Positions 12,011-23,774 of a stretch of 64,000 nt of DNA are shown piece after piece. The translations under genes were made by a program, and so were the position numbers. The stretch comes from Corythucha ciliata (Eukaryota; Arthropoda; Insecta; Hemiptera; Tingidae): the NCBI GenBank assembly GCA_038030265.1, contig CM075943.1, positions 24,118,001 to 24,182,000 of the forward strand, written 5' to 3'. Position 1 is the stretch's first letter. Every line of letters begins with the position of its first letter. The notes under the pieces were generated by a model. The model did not search any database. It was not told the DNA's origin and saw only the letters and a program-made list of their open reading frames with translations.

Positions 12011-15000
12011 TTCGTAAGCTTCCTATAAGAACAGCGCACGCGGACCTTGATAGTATACTCCAGAATCATGTAAAATCGTCAAAAACTAATAACGAAAAAT
12101 GTTTGGTTTGCTGCATGGTTAATGCATTGACAATTTTCGCAAATGTTAGTTTTTTGTTGTTGCGATTTTCATTTGTTTTTTCCACAGTTTTTCGATTAGA
12201 GCCGAACTTAAATTGCGGTTGGTGGACCCGACCAAATCACGCCATTTGTGTAAAAATCGCCGGTCTCGGTCGTCTTGCAGAAATTGTGGTCTCGCTCGGA
12301 AAACTCGGTATTTCGTTACGATGTCGAGAATACTCTGGTCTCTGTCTGTATCTTATACCATTGAAAAGGTTGATCTAGAAACCGATATATCGAGACGACC
12401 GTGACTGCGGGACTGGGGGATGGTGCATCACTGCTCTTGTTTTCATAAAACTCATACACTGACTGAGGTTGAATAGACGAGTATGAAACCCTGGAAGGGT
12501 TGGTGGAGGGTGTTTCTTGTGAAAAAAAGATACACGGCACCCAGGAAAACAGATTATGTTAAGATGAAAAACGGTCATACGAGCCTTTACACTTTGTTTG
12601 CCTTTTTTCACGTCACGCTGCTGCCATAAGTTTCTAAATCAATCAACTGATATCGCTGAGCCCCCACCACCACTCCTCATCCGTCAGTAAGGAGACCCTC
12701 TAGCTCTTATAGCGGGGCTTAAACGGAAGTTCGAAAAAGCTTATCAAAACTAGAACGTCAATCCGAGCAAAGCAGAAGGCAAAAAGCCGTGAAAAGTAAA
12801 GATTCTTACGAGTAGCATGGCGGTTGGGTTCTGTATCGGTGGTGAAAGAAAAATGGGCTGAAGTTAAACTTTTCTCCCTCCCCCAAAGCCATCCGTCGGA
12901 TTATTTTGCAGCTCTTTGTTCGCTTTTTTTTTTCTTTTTAGCATAAATCAAGATATTCGGGACTTACAGAGAATCAGGTCGAATCAGGTGAGGAGTGTGT
13001 GACAAAATGGAATTACAATTCACAAAAAAGATAGGTCTTCTATGCATTTATCGGTCTTTTTCTGTGCAATAATAATGTTTGAAATACGTGGCTACATGTC
13101 TGTTCCACCCCCACCACCACCATAAATTTAATGTCGGGGTTATATTCAGGCGGGGCAAATACATAAGAGAAGCCCATTACTGAATGGTTCGTAGCTTTCG
13201 TAATGGAGGGGTTGAACACCAACAACAAAAATCGCTATCCCCTCTCCCAACCGCTCATTCTTATAGGAATTTAAGAGTTGAAAACGTTTGTGAACCGTGG
13301 AATCCCCCCTCTCCTCCATCCCTTGAAATTCACGGCGTAGCATACATTCGCCACAAATAAGGGCCCAGTAAAAAAAAATTAGACCCATTTATCGGCTTGG
13401 AGCACTCTTCACGCACTCGGCGCGACCCCCACTTCACGTTTGTAGTATGGGATACACGTGTTCGGCTACTTTTATTTCTTACTCACCCCCCCCCCCCAAC
13501 CCAATTGCATTGCAAACGACACCCCATCCCTACACCCACCCACAGTACGAATGGTACATAATTAATTCATTTCTTCCTTATATTTTCAAAAAAAAAAAAA
13601 AAAAAGACGAGAGAGGGTCTCATTGTATCTTGTAATAATGAATATGCAAACTGATTGAATCGAGATTTGCATACATATTGGAAAATACATTGCTCCCTGC
13701 TCCTTCTTCTATCCAAAAAATACAGCGAAGAATTACTTTTTTTTTTAATTGATACCCAAGCAACAGATTAAAAGGAAAGCCAGCTGATTGATGACACTTG
13801 AACAATTTTGTTGTATTACAGCAATTTTCATTTAGTTGCTACTAGGAGAAAGCTTTGTACAACACTAAAACGTTTTATCTCACTCACTGGGTTCTTACTT
13901 CTCCACTTTTCGCTTGAGATATTCTAATTTTTTGGGTAAGCCTTTGATCTTCGGGTTTTTTTTTTTTTTTTGTTTAGAGCCCCCGCCATTTGAAACTCCG
14001 TTTTGCCGCTTCTTTTCTTCTCACCGGCTACTTTGATCCATTTTTCAAATTCGTTTTAATAAATTTTGATCCGATGGATTGCCCGAATTATTCGCAGTGT
14101 GCGCTATGAAGGCCGACTGCTCGGCTGTTCGACCATCGAGCCATCGAATCGTGTGATCAGGGTTTTTGTGTGACAATGTAACTCCGCGAAGTGATTCACA
14201 CGCTTACGCAGATCTCCCGTTTTGACTGCGTCAAATTCTGTGGTCTGAATTGAAAGGACTCATTAGCCGTCGGTAATAATTTACTGACGCGAAACATGGG
14301 CAATCGATGGTCTTGGGACTGTGGGAGGTGGAGGGGTGGGGCAAAATTAGCGTTTCAGTCAATTACATTCATGTAATTTAAACCTTAGCGGGGGTATCTC
14401 AAGAGCCGCTGCTATTCCCCCCTCCCACCATTCACCCCGGTTTATAATTTATGCAGACTTTAAATATTTTACGACCCCTAGGGTCACATTATCCCTCCAG
14501 CTTGTATGATTCATCTAAGTACTCCCCTGTATCCAAACCATAGCACACTGTAACATATTGGCTGTCCTGCTTTAAAGTTATAAGACGACGACGCCCTGTA
14601 ATAACTAAAACATTGTCGTTAAAAGCCGAGCACGTAATATCTCATGAAGACGATTCATCACAACGAGGGCTATAAAATAGTCGTTTTAAATATTAAAAGG
14701 TGCTTGTAACCCGTTTAAATGGAAATAGCTTGGAGTCACATTATTTTACTCGCAATGCGCTAAACACGTAAAAGAGAATGAAATGAAAACTGTCATTGCG
14801 AGACGCGACACGGTGAAGGAATCTGTGGTGGAAGGATGAAGAGTGGGGGAGGAACAGGGGATGAAATTAAAAATTATCACTGAACGAAATCCTTATTTAC
14901 TTGACTTTTTTATTAAATTGTGTATCCCTCCGACCGGTGAACAGCCTGATCCCGATTTAATCCGCGTGAGAGCTGTGCTGTATTACTCGCCGCCTATTTC

Positions 15001-15438
15001 ACTTCAGTGATCCCTCCGCAGAAATCACCCTTTTTAATTCTCACTCTTCCCCTAACCTCATCGTCACCACCACCAGTACCACCAAATTTTGTTTAAAATG
15101 CTAAAACGACTCATGGCGACAAAACGTTTTTATTCAACTTTTTCCATTCCATTTTTCTTTCCAAAACTATATTATATTTTTCCGAGAAATATAATTTTTG
15201 GCCCAGAACTCGTTCAGGCCACAACCTCCCTAAATCCTGCGTTTTTCCTCAATTTTAATCCAGAAATTGCCCAAAACACGATTTATACTCCAATCTGGGC
15301 CGCTGGCGCAGCGAAGTTGGGGATTTATTTTGTCTGCTGTATCGTTACACTGTATTTTAGGAAAAAAGAGTCTATGCAAGTATCCAATTTTTGACCACAT
15401 GGCCCGATTTTTGAAGTAGCATTCCCTGTTTCCTATAA
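12011..15438. other. non-coding stretch, no gene seen
   Basis: There are no coding frames with recognisable content. A moderately CpG-rich patch at about 12195-12410 is open in several frames on both strands but matches nothing I know. Homopolymers include C at 13487-13497, A near 13590-13605 and T near 13957-13971. Confidence 0.5.
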
Positions 15439-15750
15439 GGTCCGTATACACGTGGGTTTTCCGAGAGTTGGTCTCAGACACTTTTGAAAAGTAGCAATAA
15501 GTTCTGAGACTTTTGTGGCACCTTGTTGAGCAATGTAGCTTCTTCTCACGGGAAATAGAAACATATTCCCATTTTAAAAAAGTCTCGCAATTTTATTGCT
15601 CGTGTAAACGACCCTAAACAAATCAAGTGTCGGACACTTTTCGTGCAACTTTTCAAAAGTGTCTGAGAGCTCTCTCTGGGTTGTTTACACGTAACTGAGA
15701 CCAACTCTCGCAATAAGTGTCGTAATTTCATTGGCACGTGTATACGGGCC
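15439..15750. mobile_element. 312-bp foldback MITE with GGYCCGTATACACGTG termini
   Basis: The left end GGTCCGTATACACGTG and the inverted right end GGCCCGTATACACGTG match at 15 of 16 positions. Inside, a second inverted pair is built on GAGAGTTGGTCTCAG and on CAGACACTTTTGAAAAGT, so most of the element can fold on itself. TAA lies immediately left (15436-15438), but the right flank is ATT, so no clean duplication is visible. The GGCCC terminus resembles the other MITEs here that have TAA duplications. It encodes no protein and must be non-autonomous. Confidence 0.75.
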
Positions 15751-16717
15751 ATTGAGCAAAGCTTAAAAATGTCACCTTTAACAGTTTTTTGGTCAGTCAC
15801 TCTGATTTGTGCAACTTCGTGTTAATGGCACCAACATGCATCATGCACCCTTCTATTGACTAATTATAGAAGGGGGAGGGGGTGATTGTCCTAAGGGCGT
15901 TGACTCTGCGTAAAATTGTTAATAACTCAGTAACTCGAGCAATAAAGTAAAATCCTTCAGTCACACAATATACAAATAAAGAAATACACAGAGGTATATA
16001 TATAGTCGGATGGATTGCTAAAAGTTATACGGCTTCAATTAAATACTTAATTTACTCAATTTCGCACTTACCTTCGTAGCTAAAATGGCAAAAGGGAGTG
16101 TTTTCCTTTTTCCCTTTCACACTCCCACCCTCTCCGCGCCAACGGATTTACAAAAAGGAGCTATAGAGTGAAGAGTGAGAGAAACCGTCACGAATATAGA
16201 CGGTGTGCTTGAACAGAGCGAATGAAAAGTTAATGGTAAAGTTGTGTTTCCACCAATCCAATCCTGTTTCGGATTCGGGCTTGCGAGAGAGAGAGAGAGA
16301 GTTGAAGAGATCGAGGAGTGGGAGGGTTGGAGGGGGTAGGGAATGAGGGAGCAAGGGCATTTATATATACATTTATATATATACACAGTATCATCCAGAG
16401 AAGATGATTCTTATGGGATTAAAACCCCATCCGGACCAGCGTTCGAGGCCAGGATGTTCTCCATCGAATATTATAAATTGTTTACGATGATTGGAAAACG
16501 AGGTTATAGCGGAAAATTAAAAAAAGGATGGATAGCTGGGGGAAAAAGATGGAGGGGTGGGGGAAGTTTCACGAAAAATCGACCCCCTCCCTTCCCCAAG
16601 TTGCCACGTATATCGTTCTTTAACGTCCGTTAAAAATAAAAACGAATAAACCGATTTGAAGGCATAACATATCGAAACACAATTCATACAAGTGTACCTA
16701 CTCATTGTGAGCATTAA
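15751..16717. other. non-coding stretch with (GA)n
   Basis: No gene seen. A (GA)n microsatellite lies at about 16285-16301 and a TATATAC-rich patch at about 16370-16385. Confidence 0.5.
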
Positions 16718-17490
16718 GGCCCAATTACACGTACCGAGTGCTCGGCCGAGACAGTGCACTCGGCCGAGTAAATCCCCGTGTAATCACTTCAGACAGTACT
16801 CGGCCCAGTGAGGAGCGAGTGATTTTGACCGAGTCAGGAAATAGAACCATGTTCTATTTATTCGGCCGAGTATGGACCCCCAACACTCTTCCACCCCCCC
16901 TTTCCCATTTTCAAATATGCAAATGTGATCAACCGAGCTCACGGAATGTTGAGAGAGTTCGCCTCTCATTCACGCATTTTTCTTATCGCCATATTTTTAT
17001 CAATTCTGGTGCCCTATTCTTGACTTGACCAACCAAGAGCAAACCAAAGAACCAAGCAACCAAAAGAATTTGTCACTCCGCGAATATAAGCAGACCGGTT
17101 TCAACAAATTCAGATCATCGGCCAGAACGCTCCCTTCTCCCCCTCGAGAACTTCAGCCCAGCGTAGTAAAGAAATATAAGAAATTCACAAAATATGTAAT
17201 ATTTAACAAAAAAATGAACTAGTATATAACAATAATAAAGAAAAAGGACCAAAATAAAAACACGGCTGTTGACCATTTGAACGCGAAATTAAATTAAATT
17301 AAAAATTATACGCAAAAAGGGGGGAAGCAAACTTTTCAAAAGGCACAAAAGTTAATATTTTCGTGGTATTGAGTTCAATACCACGTTTCCCGTTTAATTT
17401 TTCTGCTTCGCGGTGGCATGACAACGCATAACAAAACTGTCTCATTCCTACTTCATCACCTACTTGCCCAGTACTCGGCCGAGCAGTAAA
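16718..17490. repeat. CTCGGCCGAG-rich possible DNA-transposon remnant
   Basis: The sequence opens with GGCCCAATTACACGTACCGA directly after TAA, the same kind of end as the GGCCC MITEs nearby. The perfect palindrome CTCGGCCGAG occurs near 16740, 16759 and 17476. Near versions occur at 16799 (CTCGGCCCAG) and 16862 (TTCGGCCGAG). An inverted partner of the left end could be the partial CGTGTAATCAC near 16777, or it may be lost. The right limit is a guess set by the last palindrome. No protein is evident. Confidence 0.4.
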
Positions 17491-18205
17491 AAATCTGTTT
17501 AAAAATAAATTTGAATCAATTCAGTCCAAGAATTTCAGTCAGCATAATTAAAAAGCTATTAAGTGTCTGATGATATAATCGTCCCGGTAAATGCACGCAA
17601 AACCTATAAAACGAATGACGCAATTTAACAAAAAAAGGAACAAAAAAGAATCGGTTCGCAGCTCTTAGAATAGTTTTTGTTTCAACTTTTTTTTTTTTTG
17701 TTCATTTTATTTTTCGTTTAGAGTTTCACAAGAAACCTGTTACGGGGAATGGAAAGAGCTACAGGAAATAGAACATTTTGAAAAGAGGTCCTTTCTTAGT
17801 CTTTTTGCCAGTGGAAAGGGTTTCTATTCCCGCCGACCCCTCCCTCTCCGGCCTACCAGTCACAACTTTGGCGAAGTTGTAGCGATGATGATGGGAGGTG
17901 GGGTAGGGGGTCGTACAAGACTTTTCAAGTCTGTCTTGCTGAGGCTTAAACCCTTTTAATCGTCATCTCACGCAGAATTAAATGACATCGCTAGAAAAGA
18001 AATGATGGCGGTGTGCTGCTGTATAGGAGGTGCTAAAGGAGAGGGAAGGGGCTCAAATTTTCTCTCCCAGGAGTCTTAATTGCTTCTTCTCCCTCACATT
18101 TCACTCCCACCCTCACTCTCTCTCATTCTCCTCACCGTACGACAGAATTTTCGTTTTGTTTAATTTTAAGTGATTTCGAGCTCAGTTTCTCACGCAGCGA
18201 AGTTG
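17491..18205. other. non-coding stretch, nothing recognised
   Basis: This AT-rich sequence has a T run at about 17689-17699 and purine/pyrimidine-rich patches at 17840-17910 and 18060-18130. No gene is seen. Confidence 0.5.
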
Positions 18206-19481
18206 AGGGCGCAATGGATTTTTTTTTTTTAACTTTATTGTTTATGTAAACATTATATTGGGCTCTTATATTTATTATAGAAGGCTTAGCCTAATTCACC
18301 GGAGACGTGAGTGTAGGGAGCAGCCCATCGGCTGTCCTACTTAATTTGTTGTCTGATACATTTAATATCACAGTCTAGGTTCGAATCAAAGATAAAAATC
18401 ATTCTTTATTATCACAGATTTGCACAGTGCAGCTTATACGTCCCGATTCTCATTTAGGAAATCCTGAGGGAGCTTGCGTTTCAGCCGCCGTTGATGCCGT
18501 GGTGGAGGTACTCTGGCTGCGAGGTCCGCGAGGAGACGATTGGGGTGACTAACCATCGAAGTGTAGAGTCTGGTGTATGCTGACTTCAGAACACTGGCTA
18601 CGTACGGGATGTCAAGGTCGGCGTGTAATGTCGAGTTCCGAACATACCAGGGGGCGTCCGAGATTAATCTTAGGACCCGGTTCTGAGTAATCTGGATTCG
18701 TTTGATGTGCGAGTTCGCCGCAGATCCCCATAGGCCACAGCTATACATCCATATAGGACGAATCAAACTCATATAGAGGATTCGTTTCGTCGATAAGCTA
18801 ATGGGGGACTGCTTGCCAAGTTGGCTTTTCAGCTGGCGAATTCAATGCCTGATCCTGGTGACGAGGTGGTCTATGTGACATTTCCACGTGAGTTTTTGGT
18901 CCATTACCAGTCCCAAATAACGGATGGATGGTTTATCCGGTATTTCGGTGTAATTTAGGTGGACTGCCGCTGTGGTACGTTGCCTTCTAAGGGTAAAGTT
19001 TACTACGGCCGATTTTTGCGGGTTTATTTGCACCCTCCATTTCTGACACCATTCGTCCACTTGCCTTAAAAATAAGTTGGTAATTTGTTCAGCTTCAAGT
19101 TGGTCATTATTCGAAGCAAGGACAGCAACGTCGTCCGCAAAGTGAGCCAGAGTAAGGCCATTGTTACTTGGAAAGTCACTAGTGTATATAAGGTACAAAA
19201 GTGGTCCCAAAATGTTTCCCTGAGGAACCCCCGCTAGAATCGCAGCTGCTGATGAGATTGCCCCTCGATAGCTGACAGCGAAGGTTCGTCCAGTAAGGTA
19301 CGACAGGAGCAATCGATAATAAGTATCGGGTAAATGTGGCTTTGCCTTCGATAGCAGACCAGGATGCCAAACCTTGTCGAACGCCTTTTCCGTATCAAGA
19401 AATGCGCCTAGACACACATTTTTCTCTTCGTAAGCCTCAGTAATTTTTTCCATAACTCTGTGGAGTTAGGGCGCAATGGAT
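18206..19481 (-). mobile_element. 5'-truncated jockey-clade LINE insertion with 14-bp TSDs
   Basis: The direct repeat AGGGCGCAATGGAT occurs at 18206-18219 and again at 19468-19481, bracketing the element (18220-19467). Read on the minus strand it ends in an AATAAA signal (complement at 18234-18239) followed by a short poly(A), which is the T run from 18219. It begins abruptly inside the RT reading frame. These are the marks of target-primed reverse transcription with 5' truncation. The duplications are perfect, so the insertion is fairly recent. Confidence 0.93.
18434..19453 (-). pseudogene. jockey-type reverse transcriptase, C-terminal part, one in-frame stop
   Basis: The product would be a LINE reverse transcriptase that copies element RNA at a nicked chromosomal target. 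Conserved blocks in order are AFLDTEKAFDKVW (first catalytic Asp, about residues 17-29), AGVPQGNILGPLLYL, the FADDVA box, NPQKSAVVNF, then SIRYLGLVMDQKLTWKCHI. After a single TGA at 18842-18844 the same frame continues (RILYMSLIRPIWMYSCGLWG, then a C-terminal region ending NENRDV). Apart from that stop the frame is intact for 340 codons. The N-terminal RT blocks, endonuclease and ORF1 are missing because of 5' truncation. The chosen Met is only the first one inside the truncated frame, and coding extends to the element edge at 19467. Confidence 0.93.
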
Positions 19482-19577
19482 CGACCCAAATCGCTGTTCG
19501 GCCCAGGGGGAGCCCACTTCCTATGAGACGCGACTCACGTTTCTTACCGTTTCAATATTCCTCACTTTAAAAGAATG

Positions 19578-19619
<42 letters not shown>

Positions 19620-20540
19620 GTTCATCAAGTGTACCTTTCCAATAGTATTTCATAGCAATTACCATCGTCAGCCAAGTAAACGATTTTCTTGTTTACTCGG
19701 CGGAAATATTGCCCCACTTACACCCTCTCACTCACTCTCTCTCTCTCTCTCTCTTTAGGAATCAATTCAGCCGGGACCTTTTGCTCGGATAAATTCACCC
19801 AGGTATACATGTATTCTATTCAAAAGGCTCCGCTTTTCAACATTACAGCAAAATATTTCCATTCGGGGCCCGCTTGTTTGGAATGCATGCAGAGATTAGC
19901 ATAACGGTGAAGAAAATTACGTTGTTTCTAAAATTAAATGGTCTGGATTTTTCCCGAAAAAGTACCTACGTGACAAGTACAACATATAATACTGCTAATA
20001 ATAATCAGGGGAACAAAAAAGAAAGAAAGAAAAAAAAAAAGTACGATGAGGGGTGGGGTGGGGGATTTCAAGTCCAAGGATGATCATTACACTACAGAGG
20101 GAAGATGAAAACATGAGAAGACGTGGCTTATGATCCGATGTAAACTTCTTTTCTTCGATAACTATTTTTCTTCTTCACCACGATGAGATGATGGGGTGGG
20201 GTGGGGGCATTAATATAAAACTCCGCCCATCAATGCTATTATTCTAGTTCAATCTAGCACCTCCCTGCTTCGAACAACAACTTTTGTCTCGGACGTCAGG
20301 GTCTTCTCATTTTTCAGGGTCAAGTAATGACAAAAAGCTTTGAAACGGATGAACGTTGGTAAAATATTGAAAAGATGTGGGGAGAAAAGCCAAAAAAGAT
20401 CTATAGCGGTGGTAACTGCTTGTTTCTTGGCAGTAAAGTTGTGAGTTTTAAAAACAAATTATTGGAGCTACAGGGATAACTCACAAATCTGTAACCTGTA
20501 AAGTTACTTCTTTTTGATTATTGACTCCATGTTGACCGCA
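19482..20540. other. non-coding stretch with poly(A) and (CT)n
   Basis: An uninterrupted A run of about 41 nt at 19578-19618 and a (CT)n tract at about 19735-19754 stand out. I found no retroelement body upstream of the A run that would explain it. No gene is seen. Confidence 0.5.
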
Positions 20541-20960
20541 AATTAGCGTTTTTTTCTACGCTTCTTCTCAATTTTATCGGTTAATTAGCTATTTGTCTCC
20601 ATTTTAGCCGCAAATTTGCGATTTTTTCCTTTTTTTCTGAATTTTTGCAGTGCATTCGTGTTTTCCCTGATTTTAGTACCTATTGAGCGATTTTTCCCAA
20701 TGTCATTCATGAATTAGCACTTCTTCTTAATTTTAGCTCAGAATTGGCGATTTTTACTTTTAGCTATTATGAGTTACCGCTTTTCCTCAGTTTGGGCCAC
20801 GAATTTGTTTTCAGAAACCGAAAATTGTCGTTTCCACACTTTTAGCCACTAATTAACGCTTTTTCTTTATTCTTTCTTCGTGGAAGCGTTAAGGAAACTT
20901 TAGCCGCTAAGTAGCCAAATGTTTTTCTTAACTTTAGCATTTAGCCCTTTTTCTCACTTA
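20541..20960 (+). repeat. degenerate ~31-bp repeat field, plus orientation
   Basis: Units carry AATTAGCGTTTTT, CTCAATTTTAG and GCCGCAAATT, as in the array at 11.4-12.0 kb, but are more diverged. Examples are near 20541, 20576, 20606, 20710 and 20850. Confidence 0.65.
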
Positions 20961-21717
20961 TGCCCCTGTGTCAGTAGCGTACGAAGATGGTGGCGAGGGA
21001 GTCGGATCGCCCCCCCCCCCATGTGGGCCTAAAAATGTGGATTTTAAGGATCGATGCTCATGGATACGTACGTACGTTGCGATGGTACGTGCAAACGAGT
21101 TTTGGTGTGCCGTTTGGTCCGCGATATTGGCTTCTTTTCGACGATAATTCAGTCTATCCGTCCGAGGTTTGCAAGAAAATTAGCAAATATTGTAGCTAAA
21201 TATTCTACTTAGCCCACAAAAGCGCTGACTGAAGGTGTGAAAGGCTCAAATTGAGAGAACTCGCGCCTTCAGGGGGTAACTTCGCGGTCAAAATAGAGAA
21301 AATATACTGATCCTCACTTCCCCAGTTTTGTTAGGTCCTTAAGGTCTCCCCACACATTTCCGTGTTCTCACCGCGCCGAGTCCGCACCGACACACGGCCT
21401 TTTAAGAAATCTAATGTCCCCACGCACATTAATGGCCACATTTTAATTAATTAGGTAATTTAATAAATGCAGAATTAAGAAGAGAAAAGAAGACGAGGAA
21501 TGATAGGACGGGGGTCGAGGTATCATCTGTTCAGTTCCCCAAACCTCTAGAAGGTAGAATGCTGCCATCAGAAAAAAAGGTCTTGAAACAAATCTGGGAA
21601 AAAGTCGGGCATTTCTTGCGCAAGTATACTTGTCTGCCCATATGGCAATATATTTCAGTGTTTAAACTTGGTTCAAACGAAGCATTTTGGTTTTTTGTTT
21701 CACTTCAGCAGAGGGAT
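20961..21717. other. non-coding stretch, nothing certain
   Basis: It includes a C run near 21011-21020 and a short self-complementary patch TACGTACGTACG near 21065. A 70-codon open frame here has no recognisable content. Confidence 0.45.
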
Positions 21718-21720
21718 TAA

Positions 21721-21868
21721 TGCCCGATTTCACCAACTTCTTAAACCAAGATCAACAACTAATCACGATTACAATGTAAACACTTATATCAGAATTCATA
21801 TGGGTCGCTATTGGCAACTAATCACGATCAACTTTAAACGAGATCAATTTTGTTGGTGAAAATGGGCC
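21721..21868 (-). mobile_element. 148-bp MITE, PIF/Harbinger-like, copy 1
   Basis: The ends are TGCCCGATTTCACCAAC and, inverted, GGCCCATTTTCACCAAC. A TAA lies on each side (21718-21720 and 21869-21871), which fits the 3-bp TWA duplications of PIF/Harbinger elements. The reverse complement aligns over its full length with the element at 37861-38008. Shared internal stretches include AAATTGATC, GTTGATCGT, ATTAGTTGC and GTGATTAGTTG-like. Both copies are exactly 148 bp. No coding capacity. Confidence 0.85.
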
Positions 21869-22083
21869 TAAGAGAGGGGGAAATAAAAATGCTTGAAATA
21901 TGTGCGAATAATTTCATACTAAGCCCCTCCATGGGCTTCAAAATGGGGATAATAAAAAAGAAATAATTCAATTTCTTGAACTATCATTCAACCAAACAAA
22001 CCTAAATCTTCACTTTTAATGTTTTTAACTACTTAAAACACCTGCTACAATAGAAGACAGGACAGAAAAGTCTCCGTGTGTAC

Positions 22084-22243
22084 TGTTAAATTTTGGGTAA
22101 ATCAAAGGTCTTTAACGAAAAGTCATTTTAATAAAATGAATTGTTACAAGTCAAAACAAAGACTGAGAAGGGGAAAAATAAACATATGTGCAATTTACAA
22201 AACGATAAATTAATAGCAAAGCCATTTCCACATGACTATGACA
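22084..22243 (-). repeat. copia 3' LTR
   Basis: This 160-bp LTR is the downstream one in the element's own (minus) direction. It carries ATAAAATG and AATAAAC AT-rich signals that could serve polyadenylation. It matches the other LTR except for a T/A change near 22195. Confidence 0.95.
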
Positions 22244-22253
22244 TCCCCCATCA
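22244..22253 (-). other. polypurine tract of the copia element
   Basis: On the minus strand TGATGGGGGA abuts the start of the 3' LTR (TGTCATAG). This is the position and composition expected for the primer of plus-strand DNA synthesis. Confidence 0.75.
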
Positions 22254-23122
22254 ATTAAAACATTAATTGCCAATTAAGGAAATACAAGTTTCAGGTGGTG
22301 GCAAAATTTTAAAAAAATTTCAGTCGGCAAGGCTTTAGTTAGCAGATCGGCTGGATTTTCTGATGACCGGACGTATTTTATGTCTATGATTTTTTTTTCA
22401 AATAAATCTCTGATATAGTGATATCTGATGTCGACATGTTTCACGCGTTTAGAGTTTTCATTCGTTTTCGTCAAACAAATTGCGCCCATGTTGTCAACAT
22501 ATAGAACAGCCTTCTTCATTTCGCCTTCGAACTCGCCGGCTACGCCTCTTATGTCGGCGAACATTTTAACCCATACAGAGCCCGATTCAATTTTAGAATT
22601 TGACAGGGTTGACCATCCACTCCTTTAGGCTTCTTAATAAAAATTTCTTCCGAAAGAGTTCCGTTTAAAAATGCTGTAGGAACATCAACTTGTTGAAGTG
22701 GCCAGTCGTTTTTGATAGCGCACGAAAGTAGGATCCTGACGGTTGAAATTCTACAGACCGGCGAATAAATTAAATATGTCGATGTCTGTTGATAGCCTTT
22801 AGCTACCAATCGATTTTTTTTGGTTCCGTCTTGCTTCACTTTGAACACCCATTTCGTGTCTATTGCCTTTTTCCCTTGAGGAAGAGTAGCTGGTGACCAA
22901 GTATTTAGTTTTTCATGCGAATCGAGTTCCTTTTTAATCGCCTCCTGCCAGCTAATCTCTTTTACGGCTTCTTCGTACGATGGTGGCTCCTCGTCGCTTG
23001 CAGTCAACATGCAGTACGCGGAGAAAATCTCGAAATCTTTCAGATGACTGGGTATTTTTGTTCCTCTACTTGATTTTCTAGGTTCTGTTTCTGTTTCTTC
23101 AAAGTATTCGCGTTCGATATTC

Positions 23123-23230
23123 AAATCCGTTTGAGCGTCATCCGTAATCAAGTCAGGTTGAGCGTCAACTGTGTTCAAGTCGGGTTGAGCGTCAACTGTG
23201 TTCAAGTCCGGTTGAGCTTCAACTGTGTTC
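23123..23230 (-). repeat. 27-bp minisatellite inside copia pol
   Basis: Four tandem units of 27 bp encode variants of LNTVDAQPD between integrase and RT. They keep the reading frame. The acidic linker lies where copia polyproteins are generally variable. Confidence 0.85.
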
Positions 23231-23618
23231 TCGTCTCTTTCTTCGTTTATTTCATCGTACATTTGTGAGATGGGCACATTTGTCGAGACTGGTAGAACAC
23301 TGTTCTTAACTCTGGCGTCTTCTCCAGTGTATTGCATGACGCTTTCATCAAATGTAACGTGACGAGATGTGACGACTTTGTGAGCTGAGGGTAACCATAC
23401 CCTATATCCTCCGTCACTGTAACCAATCATAGCACCTCGTTGAGCTCGAGGTTCAAATTTTTTATTTTTTGGCAGAATGAGAGACCATGCTCGACAACCG
23501 AATATTTTTAATTTTGAAAGATCATTTTTCCCATACCAGATTTGTGCTGGAGTGACACCTTTTGACAGCGTCGTCGTTGGGGAACGATTTAGTTCATAGG
23601 CCGAGGAACGTATAGCTT

Positions 23619-23774
23619 GATAAATGTTATATTTTTAGGGTTCTGGCTTTTTTTTTTACTTCTTTTTTTTTACTACGAAAGCTCAGGAAACGAAGAAGTA
23701 GAAGAAGAAAAAAGCCAGAACCCTAAAAATATAACATTTATCAAGTATTATGGCTTAAAAACTGATAATATTAA
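23619..23774. mobile_element. 156-bp hairpin insertion in copia integrase with 13-bp duplication
   Basis: GAACGTATAGCTT occurs at 23606-23618 and again at 23775-23787. Removing one copy plus the 156 bp between restores a continuous integrase frame, so this is a later insertion with a 13-bp target duplication. Inside, 38 bp starting CTTGATAAATGTTATATT (23616-23653) is perfectly inverted at 23708-23745. A weaker pyrimidine/purine inverted pair and a short loop lie within it. A non-palindromic AT-rich tail (23746-23774) follows. No coding capacity. The mechanism is unknown: the hairpin suggests a foldback DNA element, while the long duplication and one-sided AT tail suggest retroposition. Confidence 0.85.

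Noticed and set aside
12195..12410. CpG-rich patch as a host exon
   Set aside because: It is open in several frames on both strands, but no consistent splice sites, signal or motif could be found.
19578..19618. poly(A) run as the tail of a retroelement
   Set aside because: No coding or repeat body and no flanking duplication could be tied to it. The jockey element ends elsewhere, with its own tail at 18219-18230.
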